Of a stretch of 64,000 nucleotides of DNA, positions 56,888-64,000 are shown in pieces. The DNA is taken from positions 1 to 64,000 of the forward strand of contig JABUFD010000009.1 of NCBI GenBank assembly GCA_013314735.1. The letters are read 5' to 3'. The notes below the pieces were generated by a model. It saw nothing but the letters and a program-made list of their open reading frames with translations, ran no database searches and was not told the DNA's origin. This DNA comes from Anaerolineae bacterium (GTDB taxonomy: Bacteria > Chloroflexota > Anaerolineae > Anaerolineales > Anaerolineaceae). Every line of letters starts with the position of its first letter. Positions within the stretch are counted from its first letter, which is position 1. The position numbers and the translations under genes are program-made.

Positions 56888-57664
56888 TCACTTCCTTAAC
56901 TTCCCCGGCGGGACGCCCATCAACCGCCGGAAAACGCGGGAGAGCTGGGTTTCATCGGCAAAGCCCACCTGTTCGGCGATCTTTGGCAGCGTCCAGGGGG
57001 TGCTCAGCAGCAGCGAACGCGCCGCCGCCACCCGCTCCTGCCGCAGGTACGCCATCGGGGAAACACCGGCGAGGCGCTTGAATTCACGGCTGAAGTGATA
57101 GCGCGAGAACCCCGCTGCCGCCGCCAGGTCATCGAGGGTGAGCGGTTCCGCCAGGTGGTGCTGGATGTGCGCTTTCACCAGCGCCACCAGGTGTTGTTCC
57201 GGCGGCTGCGCCAGCTGTTGGTATTCGTACAGCAGGGCTTCCATCAGCACGGCCGCCGGGCGGAAGAATTCCACCGGGCGGGATTCCACCGCTGCGCCCA
57301 GTGGTGATAACTGGCGCAGCCACTCCAGCAGCATGCGCGCCCGCCCGTGCCGGTCATGCACCAGCAGCGGCAGGCCGGGGGGCTCGGGGAGCGGCCCTTG
57401 CCAGCCCACGAACAACGTCTCCAGCGGCTCATCGCCCACCGCCTGTTCGGCGTGCGCTTCACGCGCCGGGTACAGCAGCAGGTCGCCGCGCTGGCCGTGC
57501 AGCACCTCCCCGCGGATGCGGGTTTCCAGCTCGCCGTGCAGCACGAGGATCAACTCGTGAAAATCGGGATGGACATGCTCCTTCATCCCCCATTGCTTCT
57601 GCGGGGGGATGTGCCCGATATGGTTGGGAATGGCGTACAGGGGTTCCACGGCTTCAGCGGACAT
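56888..57664 (-). CDS. AraC-family transcriptional regulator
   Basis: A 258-residue regulator. An N-terminal cupin-like effector domain (HPDFHELILVLHGELETRI) is followed by two helix-turn-helix motifs. The first is LDDLAAAAGFSRYHFSREFK, followed by RLAGVSPMAYL, and the second is IAEQVGFADETQLSRVFRR. Such proteins sense a sugar and activate a nearby operon. It is divergent from the URO-D-like/Gfo-Idh/GH4 cluster, with overlapping -10 boxes between them, so it probably controls that cluster and itself. The start at 57664 is preferred because the cupin begins there. Confidence 0.88.
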   Translation of the reverse strand: MSAEAVEPLYAIPNHIGHIPPQKQWGMKEHVHPDFHELILVLHGELETRIRGEVLHGQRGDLLLYPAREAHAEQAVGDEPLETLFVGWQGPLPEPPGLPLLVHDRHGRARMLLEWLRQLSPLGAAVESRPVEFFRPAAVLMEALLYEYQQLAQPPEQHLVALVKAHIQHHLAEPLTLDDLAAAAGFSRYHFSREFKRLAGVSPMAYLRQERVAAARSLLLSTPWTLPKIAEQVGFADETQLSRVFRRLMGVPPGKLRK

Positions 57665-57737
57665 GCGCCCTCGCAAATAGCAAGAATTGCCATGTTTTTG
57701 GCACGGGCAGGCATTCAAAACAGCCTGCTTTGCCGCT

Positions 57738-57745
57738 ATTATACT
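57738..57745. promoter_or_regulatory. Overlapping divergent -10 boxes
   Basis: TATACT on the plus strand (57740-57745) overlaps TATAAT on the minus strand (57743-57738). The two promoters face away from each other and cannot be fully occupied at once, which would couple the AraC gene and the sugar cluster. Confidence 0.6.
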
Positions 57746-57781
57746 ATGGAGAAGCGTACCGAAAGGATTACCAACCACCGC

Positions 57782-58876
57782 ATGAATGACCGCGAACGCA
57801 TGATCGCCTGGCTGCTGGGTAAACCGGTGGACCGGCCGCCCTTCTGGCTGTTCTGGGGCGCCTGGGACAGCACCTGGCGGCGCTGGGAGAGCGAAGGCAA
57901 ACCACCCGCCTGCACCGACCTGCGCACCTGGTTCGGGTCGGATCGGCTGCCGGGGGCGGTGACGGTCAACTGCGGCCCCTGCCCGTTGATCGATACCGCC
58001 GTCCTCGCGGAGGATGACGAAACCATCACCTTCCGCGATTCCTGGGGCATCCTGCGGCGCGATTTCAAGCACGGGGTTTCCATGCCGCAGTTCCTCGATT
58101 TCCCGGTTAAAAGCTGGGAGGATTGGTACACCTTTCGCGATACCTGGCTCGACCCGCACCACCCGCGGCGGCTGGATGGCCCCTGGCGTGAACAGTGTGC
58201 CGCCTGGGCGGCGGAAGGGCGCCCGATCCAGCTGGGCAATTACCCCGATGTGGGCATCTTCGGCACCTTCCGCTGGCTGATGGGTGATGAGGAGGGCCTG
58301 GTGGCGTTCCATACCCGGCCGGACCTGGTGCATGCCATCATGGAGCACATGACCACGCTCTACCTGGTGGTGTTTGAACAGGTGGTGCGCGAGGTGCCGG
58401 TGGACCGCATCCACCTGTGGGAAGATATGTGCTACCGCGGTGGGCCGCTGATCTCGCCGCGCCACTGGCGGGAATTTTTGGGGCCGCATTACCGGCGCAT
58501 CAAGGCCTTTGCCGATGCGCACGGCATCCCGATCCTCTCGGTGGATACCGACGGCAACCCGTGGAAGATCGCCGAACCGATGATCGAAACCGGCGTGAAC
58601 CTGCTCCTGCCGATGGAAGTCGCCGCCGGGTGTGATGTCGACCAATGGCAGGCAGCCTTCCCCGGCCTGGCGATGATGGGCGGGATTGACAAGCGCGCCC
58701 TGGCGCAGGACTTCGCCGCAATTGACCGCGAGCTGGAACGCATCCGCCCGGCACTGGCGCGCGGACGCTACATCCCCGAACTCGATCACCTCGTGCCGGA
58801 TGATGTCCCCTGGCGCAACTATTGCTATTATGCCGAACGCCTTAAGCAGCTGGTGTATACCAGCAAGGTACAATGA
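57782..58876 (+). CDS. URO-D-like (COG0407-type) protein
   Basis: A 364-residue protein of the URO-D fold, starting NDRERMIAWLLGKPVDRPPF. It has the long barrel of this family but lacks the HxC zinc motif, showing LSVDTDGNPWK at that site. The late pattern MMGGIDKRALAQDFAAID and the ending PELDHLVPDDVPWRNY fit uncharacterised members common in Chloroflexota and Planctomycetes. Without the Cys and His ligands a methyltransferase role is doubtful. Isomerase, lyase or binding roles are open. The ATG at 57782 is favoured since the conserved start falls there. It is first in the cluster with Gfo/Idh and GH4. Confidence 0.72.
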   Translation: MNDRERMIAWLLGKPVDRPPFWLFWGAWDSTWRRWESEGKPPACTDLRTWFGSDRLPGAVTVNCGPCPLIDTAVLAEDDETITFRDSWGILRRDFKHGVSMPQFLDFPVKSWEDWYTFRDTWLDPHHPRRLDGPWREQCAAWAAEGRPIQLGNYPDVGIFGTFRWLMGDEEGLVAFHTRPDLVHAIMEHMTTLYLVVFEQVVREVPVDRIHLWEDMCYRGGPLISPRHWREFLGPHYRRIKAFADAHGIPILSVDTDGNPWKIAEPMIETGVNLLLPMEVAAGCDVDQWQAAFPGLAMMGGIDKRALAQDFAAIDRELERIRPALARGRYIPELDHLVPDDVPWRNYCYYAERLKQLVYTSKVQ

Positions 58877-58931
58877 CAATCACCGGGTGCCGCAGAAAGC
58901 ACCCGGCCTGTGAGAAACAAGGAGTTGTGAG

Positions 58932-59984
58932 ATGAAAAAAGTTAAGATCGGTTTTGTGGGGGTGGGCAGCATGGGGCAGTGCGCCCACCTGAAAAATTAT
59001 GCAACCCTGCCCGATTGCGAAGTGGTTGCCATCGCCGAGGTGCGCGAAGGCCTGGGGCGCAAGGTGGCGGTGCGCTACGGGGTGCCGCGGGTGTACCCCT
59101 CGCATGTGGAAATGCTGGCGCACGAGGAACTGGATGGGATCGTATCCGCGCAGCCCTTTGGCCGGCACGGGGTGCTGCTGCCGGAGCTGTTCCAGGCTGG
59201 CGTGCCGGTGTTCACCGAAAAACCGCTGGCGGCATCGCTGGAAAGCGGGGAGCGCATTATAGAGGCGCTGCAATCCAGCGGTACCTGGCACATGCTGGGT
59301 TACCACAAGCGCTCCGATCCCGCCACGATGGCCGCCAAAGCCGAGATCGACCGCCTGAAAGCGAGCGGTGAACTGGGACGGCTGACGTATGTGCGCATCC
59401 TGATGCCCGCCGGCGATTGGGTGGCGAACGGTTTCAGTGACCTGATCACGGATGATAGTCCCGCCCCGCGCCTGGCATTTGACCCCCCCGCCAGCGATAT
59501 GGATGCCGCCGTCTTTGACCAGTACACCGCTTTCGTCAATTACTACATCCACCAGGTCAACCTGATGCGCCACCTGCTGGGCGAGCCCTACCGCGTGACC
59601 TATGCCGAACCTTCGGGGGTGCTGCTGGCGGGTGAAAGCGCGGGCGGCGTGCCGTGCGTGATCGAGATGACCCCCTACCGCACCACGATCGACTGGCAGG
59701 AATCGGCGCTGGTGTGCTTCGAAAAGGGCTATGTGAAACTGGAACTGCCCGCGCCGCTGGCGAACAACCGCCCCGGGCGGGTGGAATTCTTCCGCGACCC
59801 CGGCGAGGGCGCCGTGCCGCAGACGGTGGTGCCGCAGCTGCCGTGGGTGCATGCCATGCGCCAGCAGGCGATGAACTTTGTTGCCGCCATCCGTGGCGAG
59901 AGTGCACCGCCCTGCCAGGCGGCGGAAGCCCTGGAGGATTTGCAGGTCGCGCGGGCGTATATCCGCTTATTGACCGGGATATAG
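58932..59984 (+). CDS. Gfo/Idh/MocA-family oxidoreductase
   Basis: A 350-residue NAD(P)-dependent dehydrogenase. The Rossmann motif is IGFVGVGSMGQCAHLKNY, the lysine site is VFTEKPLAAS, and the active-site His is probably in YYIHQVNLMRHLLG. Members oxidise hydroxyls of inositols, sugars or glycosides, often as the 3-keto step that opens a glycosidic bond. It lies 55 bases after the URO-D-like gene, with a short hairpin (58883-58906) between. AAGGAG precedes the ATG. Its place next to GH4, which uses the same 3-keto chemistry, supports sugar oxidation. Confidence 0.88.
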   Translation: MKKVKIGFVGVGSMGQCAHLKNYATLPDCEVVAIAEVREGLGRKVAVRYGVPRVYPSHVEMLAHEELDGIVSAQPFGRHGVLLPELFQAGVPVFTEKPLAASLESGERIIEALQSSGTWHMLGYHKRSDPATMAAKAEIDRLKASGELGRLTYVRILMPAGDWVANGFSDLITDDSPAPRLAFDPPASDMDAAVFDQYTAFVNYYIHQVNLMRHLLGEPYRVTYAEPSGVLLAGESAGGVPCVIEMTPYRTTIDWQESALVCFEKGYVKLELPAPLANNRPGRVEFFRDPGEGAVPQTVVPQLPWVHAMRQQAMNFVAAIRGESAPPCQAAEALEDLQVARAYIRLLTGI

Positions 59985-60010
59985 AATTGGAAATCATCTT
60001 CCCCTAACGC

Positions 60011-60133
60011 AGATTCACCCCTCGACACATCGACAGTGGGGGATGTCGCTTCGACAGGCTCAGCGACCGTTGCTGTCATACGCACCCCGAGCTTGCCTGC
60101 ACAGAGCTTGTCGAAGTGTCAAGGGGTGAATCT
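60011..60133. repeat. Foldback element with 18-bp terminal inverted repeats
   Basis: AGATTCACCCCT-GACAC at 60011-60028 is mirrored at 60116-60133 with one mismatch. Inside are GCTTCGACAGGCTCAGCGA and GAGCTTGTCGAAG. The 123-bp block fills the gap between the Gfo/Idh and FG-GAP genes and looks like a small mobile or repeat-derived element. Confidence 0.75.
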
Positions 60134-60165
60134 CCACCAAAGAGACCCATTCAAAGGAGAACCTT

Positions 60166-61230
60166 ATGCCACTACATTGGAAAAAACACTGTCTTTCATT
60201 GGAACGGTACGAATCCGCCGGGGTGTTCGATGTCACCGGCGACGGCAAACCCAACATCGTGTGCGGGGCGTACTGGTACGACACCCCCGATATCCGCACG
60301 ATTCATTCCATCGGCACGATTGCTGTCTATGGCGATTACTATGATGATTTCTCGACCATCCCGATGGACATCAACGGCAACGGCCGGCTGGATTTCATCA
60401 CCGGCGGCTGGTGGGGCAACACCCTGCGCTGGCGCGAGAACCCCGGCGACCCCGAAAAAGAATGGCCGGAGCACATCATCGCCGAAACCGGCAGCATCGA
60501 AACCACCCGCGCCTGGGATGTGGACGGTGATGGTCAGCTTGAGATCGTCCCCAACACCCCCGGCGGGCCGCTGGTGGTCTACAAACTGACCGCACCGGGC
60601 GTATTCACGGCCCATACCATTTACCCGCATCCGCAGGGGCATGGGCTGGGCTTCGGCGATGTCAACGGCAACGGCCGCGGCGATTTTATCCTCGCCAACG
60701 GCTGGCTGGAAGCCCCCGCGGACCCCTTCAATGGGGAGTGGACCTTCCACCCCGAATTTAATTTTGGCACCGCCAGCGTGCCGATCCTGGTGGTGGACGT
60801 GAACGGCGACGGGTTGAATGACCTGATCGTGGGGCAGGCGCACGGCTACGGGTTGGATTGGTGGAAACAGGTGGTTTCTGCTGATGGCAGCCGTGCCTGG
60901 GTAAAGCACCCGATCGACCCCTATAACGGGCAGTACCACGACCTGATCTGGGCCGATATCGACAATGACGGCGCCAACGAACTGGTCACCGGCAAGCGCT
61001 ACCGCGCCCACTGCGGGCACGACATCAGCAGCTTTGATGACGTGGGCATCTACTATTTTAAATGGAACGGCGAATCCTTCAGCAAGCAGGTGATCGACTA
61101 CGGCGCGCCGGGCAGCGGTAAGGGCTGCGGCATCCACTTTGCCCTCGCCGACCTGACCGGCAACGGCTGGCTTGACCTGGTTGCCCCCGGTAAGGATGGG
61201 CTGTACTGGTACGAAAATCTGGGATTGTAA
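60166..61230 (+). CDS. FG-GAP/VCBS-repeat beta-propeller protein without signal peptide
   Basis: A 354-residue protein made of about seven FG-GAP-like repeats. Each carries a Ca-binding loop of the DxxGDGxxD kind: DVTGDGKPNIV, DINGNGRLDFI, DVDGDGQLEIV, DVNGNGRGDFI, DVNGDGLNDLI, DIDNDGANELV and LTGNGWLDLV. Such propellers are normally outside the cell, but no signal peptide is seen here (it starts MPLHWKKHCLSLERY). It may be a glycoside- or lectin-like binding protein for the cluster, or an intracellular enzyme of an unknown class. It lies between Gfo/Idh and GH4 on the same strand. Confidence 0.75.
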   Translation: MPLHWKKHCLSLERYESAGVFDVTGDGKPNIVCGAYWYDTPDIRTIHSIGTIAVYGDYYDDFSTIPMDINGNGRLDFITGGWWGNTLRWRENPGDPEKEWPEHIIAETGSIETTRAWDVDGDGQLEIVPNTPGGPLVVYKLTAPGVFTAHTIYPHPQGHGLGFGDVNGNGRGDFILANGWLEAPADPFNGEWTFHPEFNFGTASVPILVVDVNGDGLNDLIVGQAHGYGLDWWKQVVSADGSRAWVKHPIDPYNGQYHDLIWADIDNDGANELVTGKRYRAHCGHDISSFDDVGIYYFKWNGESFSKQVIDYGAPGSGKGCGIHFALADLTGNGWLDLVAPGKDGLYWYENLGL

Positions 61231-61238
61231 TCTTTTTT

Positions 61239-61302
61239 AACCGCAAAGGCGCGAAGAAAGGCAATTTAACTTTTTCCTTGGCGACCTTTGCGTCTTTGCG
61301 GT
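61239..61302. repeat. Imperfect inverted repeat before the GH4 gene
   Basis: ACCGCAAAGGCGCGAAG on the left is mirrored by CTTTGCGTCTTTGCGGT on the right, with a T-rich middle. It resembles a short dispersed repeat. The ribosome site AGGAGG of the GH4 gene follows directly. Confidence 0.65.
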
Positions 61303-61322
61303 GATATTTTAGGAGGCAAACA

Positions 61323-62738
61323 ATGGCAAAAGTAGCAATCATTGGCGCGGGATCGATCGTATTCTGCAAGACCCTGATCCTCGATATCCTTGGCACCCCC
61401 GGCATGGAAGGGACGGAATTTGCCCTGATGGCGCCCAGCACGCGCCGCACATCGCAGGTGGAAGCCTTCATCCAGCGCGTGATCGACGCCAACGGGCTGG
61501 AGGCAAGCGTGTGGAAAACCACCAGCACCCGCGAAGCCCTCACCGGCGCGGATTATGTCATCGCCACCTTCCAGGTGGGCGGGCTGGCCGGGTTCGAGGC
61601 CGATTACAGGATTCCCCTCAAGCACGGCGTGGACCAGTGCATCGGTGATACATTGGGCCCCGGCGGGGTGTTCCGCGCCCTGCGCAGCATCCCGGTCATG
61701 GTGGACCTGGTGAAAGAGATGGAAGAACTCTGCCCCGGCGCCACCCTGCTGAACTACGTCAACCCGATGGCAATGGTCAGCTGGGCGATCGGGCGCACCT
61801 CAGCGGTGCCGTTTGTCGGGCTGTGCCACGGCGTGCAGACCACGATGGACCTGATTTCCGGTTATGTCGGCCTGCCCAAAGACGAGATCGATTTCCTGTG
61901 CGCCGGCATCAACCACATGGGCTGGTTCCTGCGCCTGGAACACCACGGCAAAGACCTGTATCCACTGCTGCGGGAACGCTTTGAACAGCCGGAATATTAC
62001 GTCAATGAAAAAGTGCGCGGCGAGGTCTTCCGCCAGTTCGGCTATTTCATGACCGAATCCACCGGGCACCTGGCGGAGTACGTACCGTGGTTCCGCAAGA
62101 ACCGGAAAGCCCTCGACCTGTACTGCGACGAACCCGGCTTCGGCGGCGAAAGCGGTGCCTACTACAACTGGTGTGAATACGTGGCCGACAAGTACGAGAG
62201 CGAAATGCTGCTCGACCAGGAACCGCTGGCGCTGCCCGCGCGCAGCATCGAGTACGGCTCCTACGTGATCGAAGCGCTGGAAACCGGGCGCACCTTCAAA
62301 CTCAACGGCAACCTGATCAACGGCGGGATGATCACCAACCTGCCGGCGGATTGCTGCGCCGAAGGGCCGATCTTTGTGGATGCCACCGGCCTGCACAAGA
62401 CCATCGTCGGCGACCTGCCGACGCAGTGCGCTGCCCTCAACCTGACCAATATCAACGTGCAGCGCCTGGCGGTGGAAGCCGCCCTGAGCGGCGACCCGGA
62501 ACACATTGTGCATGCCTGCGCGCTCGATCCGCTTTCCGGCGCTGTGCTGACCCTGAATGAGATCCGCGAGATGGCCTCCGAAATGCTGGCGGCCGAAAGC
62601 CAATGGCTGCCGCAGTTCGCGGGCAAGGCCATCCGCCCCACGCCCGTGATCAGCATCCCAAAGGATGTGAAACGGGCGAACGTCCCCGTCGATCCTGCGT
62701 TGGCGATCATGGCACGTTTTGGGGAACTGGGAAAGTGA
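61323..62738 (+). CDS. GH4 family glycosidase (alpha-galactosidase/alpha-glucosidase)
   Basis: A 471-residue NAD- and Mn-dependent glycosidase. The NAD site is VAIIGAGSIVF, the metal Cys and His lie in CHGVQ (about residue 166) and GINHMGWF (about 197), and the substrate site includes LNYVNPMAM. GH4 enzymes oxidise C3, eliminate the glycoside and reduce the product. CHGVQ resembles the MelA-type alpha-galactosidases (CHSVQ) more than the phospho-glucosidases (CNxP). AGGAGG precedes the ATG. It overlaps the nitroreductase start by 4 bases (GTGA). Confidence 0.9.
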   Translation: MAKVAIIGAGSIVFCKTLILDILGTPGMEGTEFALMAPSTRRTSQVEAFIQRVIDANGLEASVWKTTSTREALTGADYVIATFQVGGLAGFEADYRIPLKHGVDQCIGDTLGPGGVFRALRSIPVMVDLVKEMEELCPGATLLNYVNPMAMVSWAIGRTSAVPFVGLCHGVQTTMDLISGYVGLPKDEIDFLCAGINHMGWFLRLEHHGKDLYPLLRERFEQPEYYVNEKVRGEVFRQFGYFMTESTGHLAEYVPWFRKNRKALDLYCDEPGFGGESGAYYNWCEYVADKYESEMLLDQEPLALPARSIEYGSYVIEALETGRTFKLNGNLINGGMITNLPADCCAEGPIFVDATGLHKTIVGDLPTQCAALNLTNINVQRLAVEAALSGDPEHIVHACALDPLSGAVLTLNEIREMASEMLAAESQWLPQFAGKAIRPTPVISIPKDVKRANVPVDPALAIMARFGELGK

Positions 62739-63316
62739 GGGAAACAACCTTGCTCACGAATGAAACCCTGGCCGTCATCCGGCAGCGGCGCAGCATCCGC
62801 CGATACCAGCCGGAACAGATCAGCGATGCGGAACGGGATGCGATCCTGGCGGCGGGGCAGTGCGCCCCGCACGCCGGCGCCCCGGTGTGGCATTTCACCG
62901 CGGTGCAGAACCGCGTCCTGCTGCAGCGGCTGAACCAGGCCGCCAAAGCCGCCGTGCGCCAGATGGGCATCCCGGGGCTGCTGCCCCTGGCGGAGAATGA
63001 AGCCTACGACTGCCTGTACGGCGCACCCACCCTGGTGATCGTTTCCGCGGCGGAAGCCTCCCCCCTCCCGCCCGAAGCCGACTGCGCCGCCGCCGTGCAG
63101 AACATGCTCCTGGCGGCGCAATCCCTCGGGCTGGGCTCCTGCTGGATCTTTTTTGTCACGATGGCCTTTCTCTCCCCGCAGGGCGGGGAACTGCGGGAAG
63201 CGCTGCGCCTCCCCGCCGGCTACAAGCCGCTGTTCTCTGCCGTGTTCGGTTACCCGTCTGAAGCCGCGCCGGAACGCCCGCCGTATGATCCCGGCGTGGT
63301 GACAGTGATTGATTAA
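62735..63316 (+). CDS. Nitroreductase-family FMN protein
   Basis: A 193-residue FMN oxidoreductase: LAVIRQRRSIRRYQPEQISD, the NxGxAPHAGAP-like GQCAPHAGAPVWHF, a middle LLAAQSLGLGSCWIFFV and the ending AVFGYP. The family reduces nitro, quinone or enone groups with NAD(P)H. I take the GTG at 62735, which overlaps the GH4 stop as GTGA. A TTG five codons later with AGGGAAAC before it is an alternative. The ATG at 62760 is out of frame. It is the last gene of the plus-strand cluster, and its substrate is unknown. Confidence 0.8.
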   Translation: MRETTLLTNETLAVIRQRRSIRRYQPEQISDAERDAILAAGQCAPHAGAPVWHFTAVQNRVLLQRLNQAAKAAVRQMGIPGLLPLAENEAYDCLYGAPTLVIVSAAEASPLPPEADCAAAVQNMLLAAQSLGLGSCWIFFVTMAFLSPQGGELREALRLPAGYKPLFSAVFGYPSEAAPERPPYDPGVVTVID

Positions 63317-63320
63317 TTAA

Positions 63321-63371
63321 AAAGACATCCGATTTCGCCAAGTAATACTTCACTCGAAATCGGATGTCTTT
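63321..63371. terminator. Strong bidirectional terminator hairpin
   Basis: A perfect 17-bp stem (63321-63337 with 63355-63371, AAAGACATCCGATTTCG and its complement) separates the nitroreductase stop from the convergent URO-D-like stop. T-runs lie on both sides (TTTGCTTTCGG on plus, TTTTTAATTAA on minus). Confidence 0.9.
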
Positions 63372-63391
63372 GCTTTCGGATTACAGAATCC

Positions 63392-64000
63392 CTATCCCCC
63401 CGCCACCTGCATGGCGATCTCGGCCCATTGGAACAGGCGCTGGGGTTCGTAGCGCACGGTGCTGATGTCCTTCAGGATCATTTCCAGGGCGCAGCCGTGT
63501 TCGCGACAGGTATCGGCCGTGGCCTGCAGGTCGGCGCGCACGGCCTCGGCATCGAAGCGGTCCCACGCCAGCAGGGCCGGGGAGGGTTTGCGCGAAAAGA
63601 CAAACTCCTTGCCGATCTCCGCCGCGCCGCGCTGTTGGTCCACCCACGGGCTCATCGACACCTTGCGCACATGCGGGATCATCCGCACCTGCTTCATCTT
63701 CTTCTCCAGCGGGTCGCAGCAGCCGTAATACACCAGCCCGAAGCGTTCGCAGATGCGGCTGGCGTAATCGACCTCGAATTCCTGGAACATGCGCGGCGAG
63801 ACGGTCGAGAACATCTGCGCCAGGCCGAACATCCAGATATCCTGGGTGCGCGGTTTCTCCGGGTTGTAGCCGGGGGCGGGCAGTTCATCGGTCCAGGCGC
63901 CGGTGCAGTGGATCAGGCTCTGGGGCTGGCACAGCAGGCCGCCTTCCACCAGCTGATCGAGCATCGAGAGGTAACCGTCCGTCATGCGCCCGACGATGGC
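63392..64000 (-). CDS. URO-D-like protein, C-terminal part (cut by window end)
   Basis: The frame is open to the right edge, so the N-terminus lies beyond the window. The visible 202 residues (IHCTGAWTDELPAPG, YASRICERFGLVYYGCCDPL, the ending MILKDISTVRYEPQRLFQWA) match the C-terminal barrel of a URO-D-superfamily protein. GLVYYGCCDPLEKKM has a CC pair at the position of zinc ligands. It is convergent with the sugar cluster. It is the third URO-D-like gene of the window and closer to the methyltransferase-like type than the one at 57782. Confidence 0.72.
   Translation of the reverse strand, partial: AIVGRMTDGYLSMLDQLVEGGLLCQPQSLIHCTGAWTDELPAPGYNPEKPRTQDIWMFGLAQMFSTVSPRMFQEFEVDYASRICERFGLVYYGCCDPLEKKMKQVRMIPHVRKVSMSPWVDQQRGAAEIGKEFVFSRKPSPALLAWDRFDAEAVRADLQATADTCREHGCALEMILKDISTVRYEPQRLFQWAEIAMQVAGG

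Overview
The window is 64 kb of high-GC bacterial DNA, densely packed with genes on both strands. It contains no rRNA or tRNA that I can see. The gene mix points to an anaerobic or facultative, carbohydrate-degrading member of the Chloroflexota, most likely class Anaerolineae. The signs are many intracellular and lipoprotein glycosidases, lipoproteins with Thr/Pro-rich linkers and WD40-like propellers, an AsrABC-type anaerobic sulfite reductase, several URO-D-like methyltransferase-family proteins, and dispersed hairpin repeats. This taxonomic call is an inference, since there is no marker gene beyond GroEL, GroES and RecJ to test it.

Layout. 0-12.5 kb: a phosphotransferase, a YciI-like protein, recJ, a CPBP membrane protease, a large zinc-ribbon/TM/propeller protein, a methyltransferase, a GGDEF diguanylate cyclase behind a leader hairpin, a VOC protein, and a cfa plus flavoprotein reductase pair that probably modifies lipid chains. 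12.7-17.3 kb: a GH2 beta-galactosidase and GH51 arabinofuranosidase operon ending in a clear terminator. 17.8-26.4 kb: a GT1-like glycosyltransferase overlapping a stand-alone E2-type acyltransferase domain, a PHP hydrolase with a flavodoxin-fold reductase, two propeller lipoproteins, and a phosphotransferase with palindromic repeats inserted in frame. 26.5-32.7 kb: a DapA-family lyase, an unknown protein, MOSC, HAD and two tandem ASCH proteins, separated by clusters of a dispersed repeat of about 90 bp. 32.0-39.4 kb: a respiratory-stress island made of the di-iron repair protein RIC, divergent from an Fe/B12-type ABC importer, an FNT channel and asrABC. The intergenic gap holds a perfect TTGTGA-N6-TCACAA palindrome. 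39.5-52.4 kb: a GH38 alpha-mannosidase, a 159-bp tandem repeat array, a secreted metzincin, an MFS carrier, two GH13 enzymes and a URO-D-like protein. 52.5-54.6 kb: groES-groEL under a perfect CIRCE element. 54.7-56.9 kb: a low-GC TPR/YbjQ-like gene and a CRISPR array (11 repeats, 10 spacers) with no cas genes nearby. 56.9-64 kb: a sugar cluster with an AraC regulator divergent from a URO-D-like protein, a Gfo/Idh dehydrogenase, an FG-GAP propeller, a GH4 glycosidase and a nitroreductase, followed by a further convergent URO-D-like gene cut by the window end.

How it works together. The sugar genes would liberate galactose, arabinose, mannose, glucose and alpha-galactosides for fermentation. 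The asr island would reduce sulfite to sulfide, let HS- out through the FNT channel, and repair damaged Fe-S centres. Many genes have a TATAAT-like box close to the start codon. In at least three cases the box is so close that the mRNA should be leaderless. I saw no single unmistakable new system. The strongest leads are the sulfite/nitrosative-stress island with its palindrome, the in-frame palindromic insertion, the orphan CRISPR array, the cfa/reductase lipid pair, and the URO-D-like/GH4/Gfo-Idh cluster.
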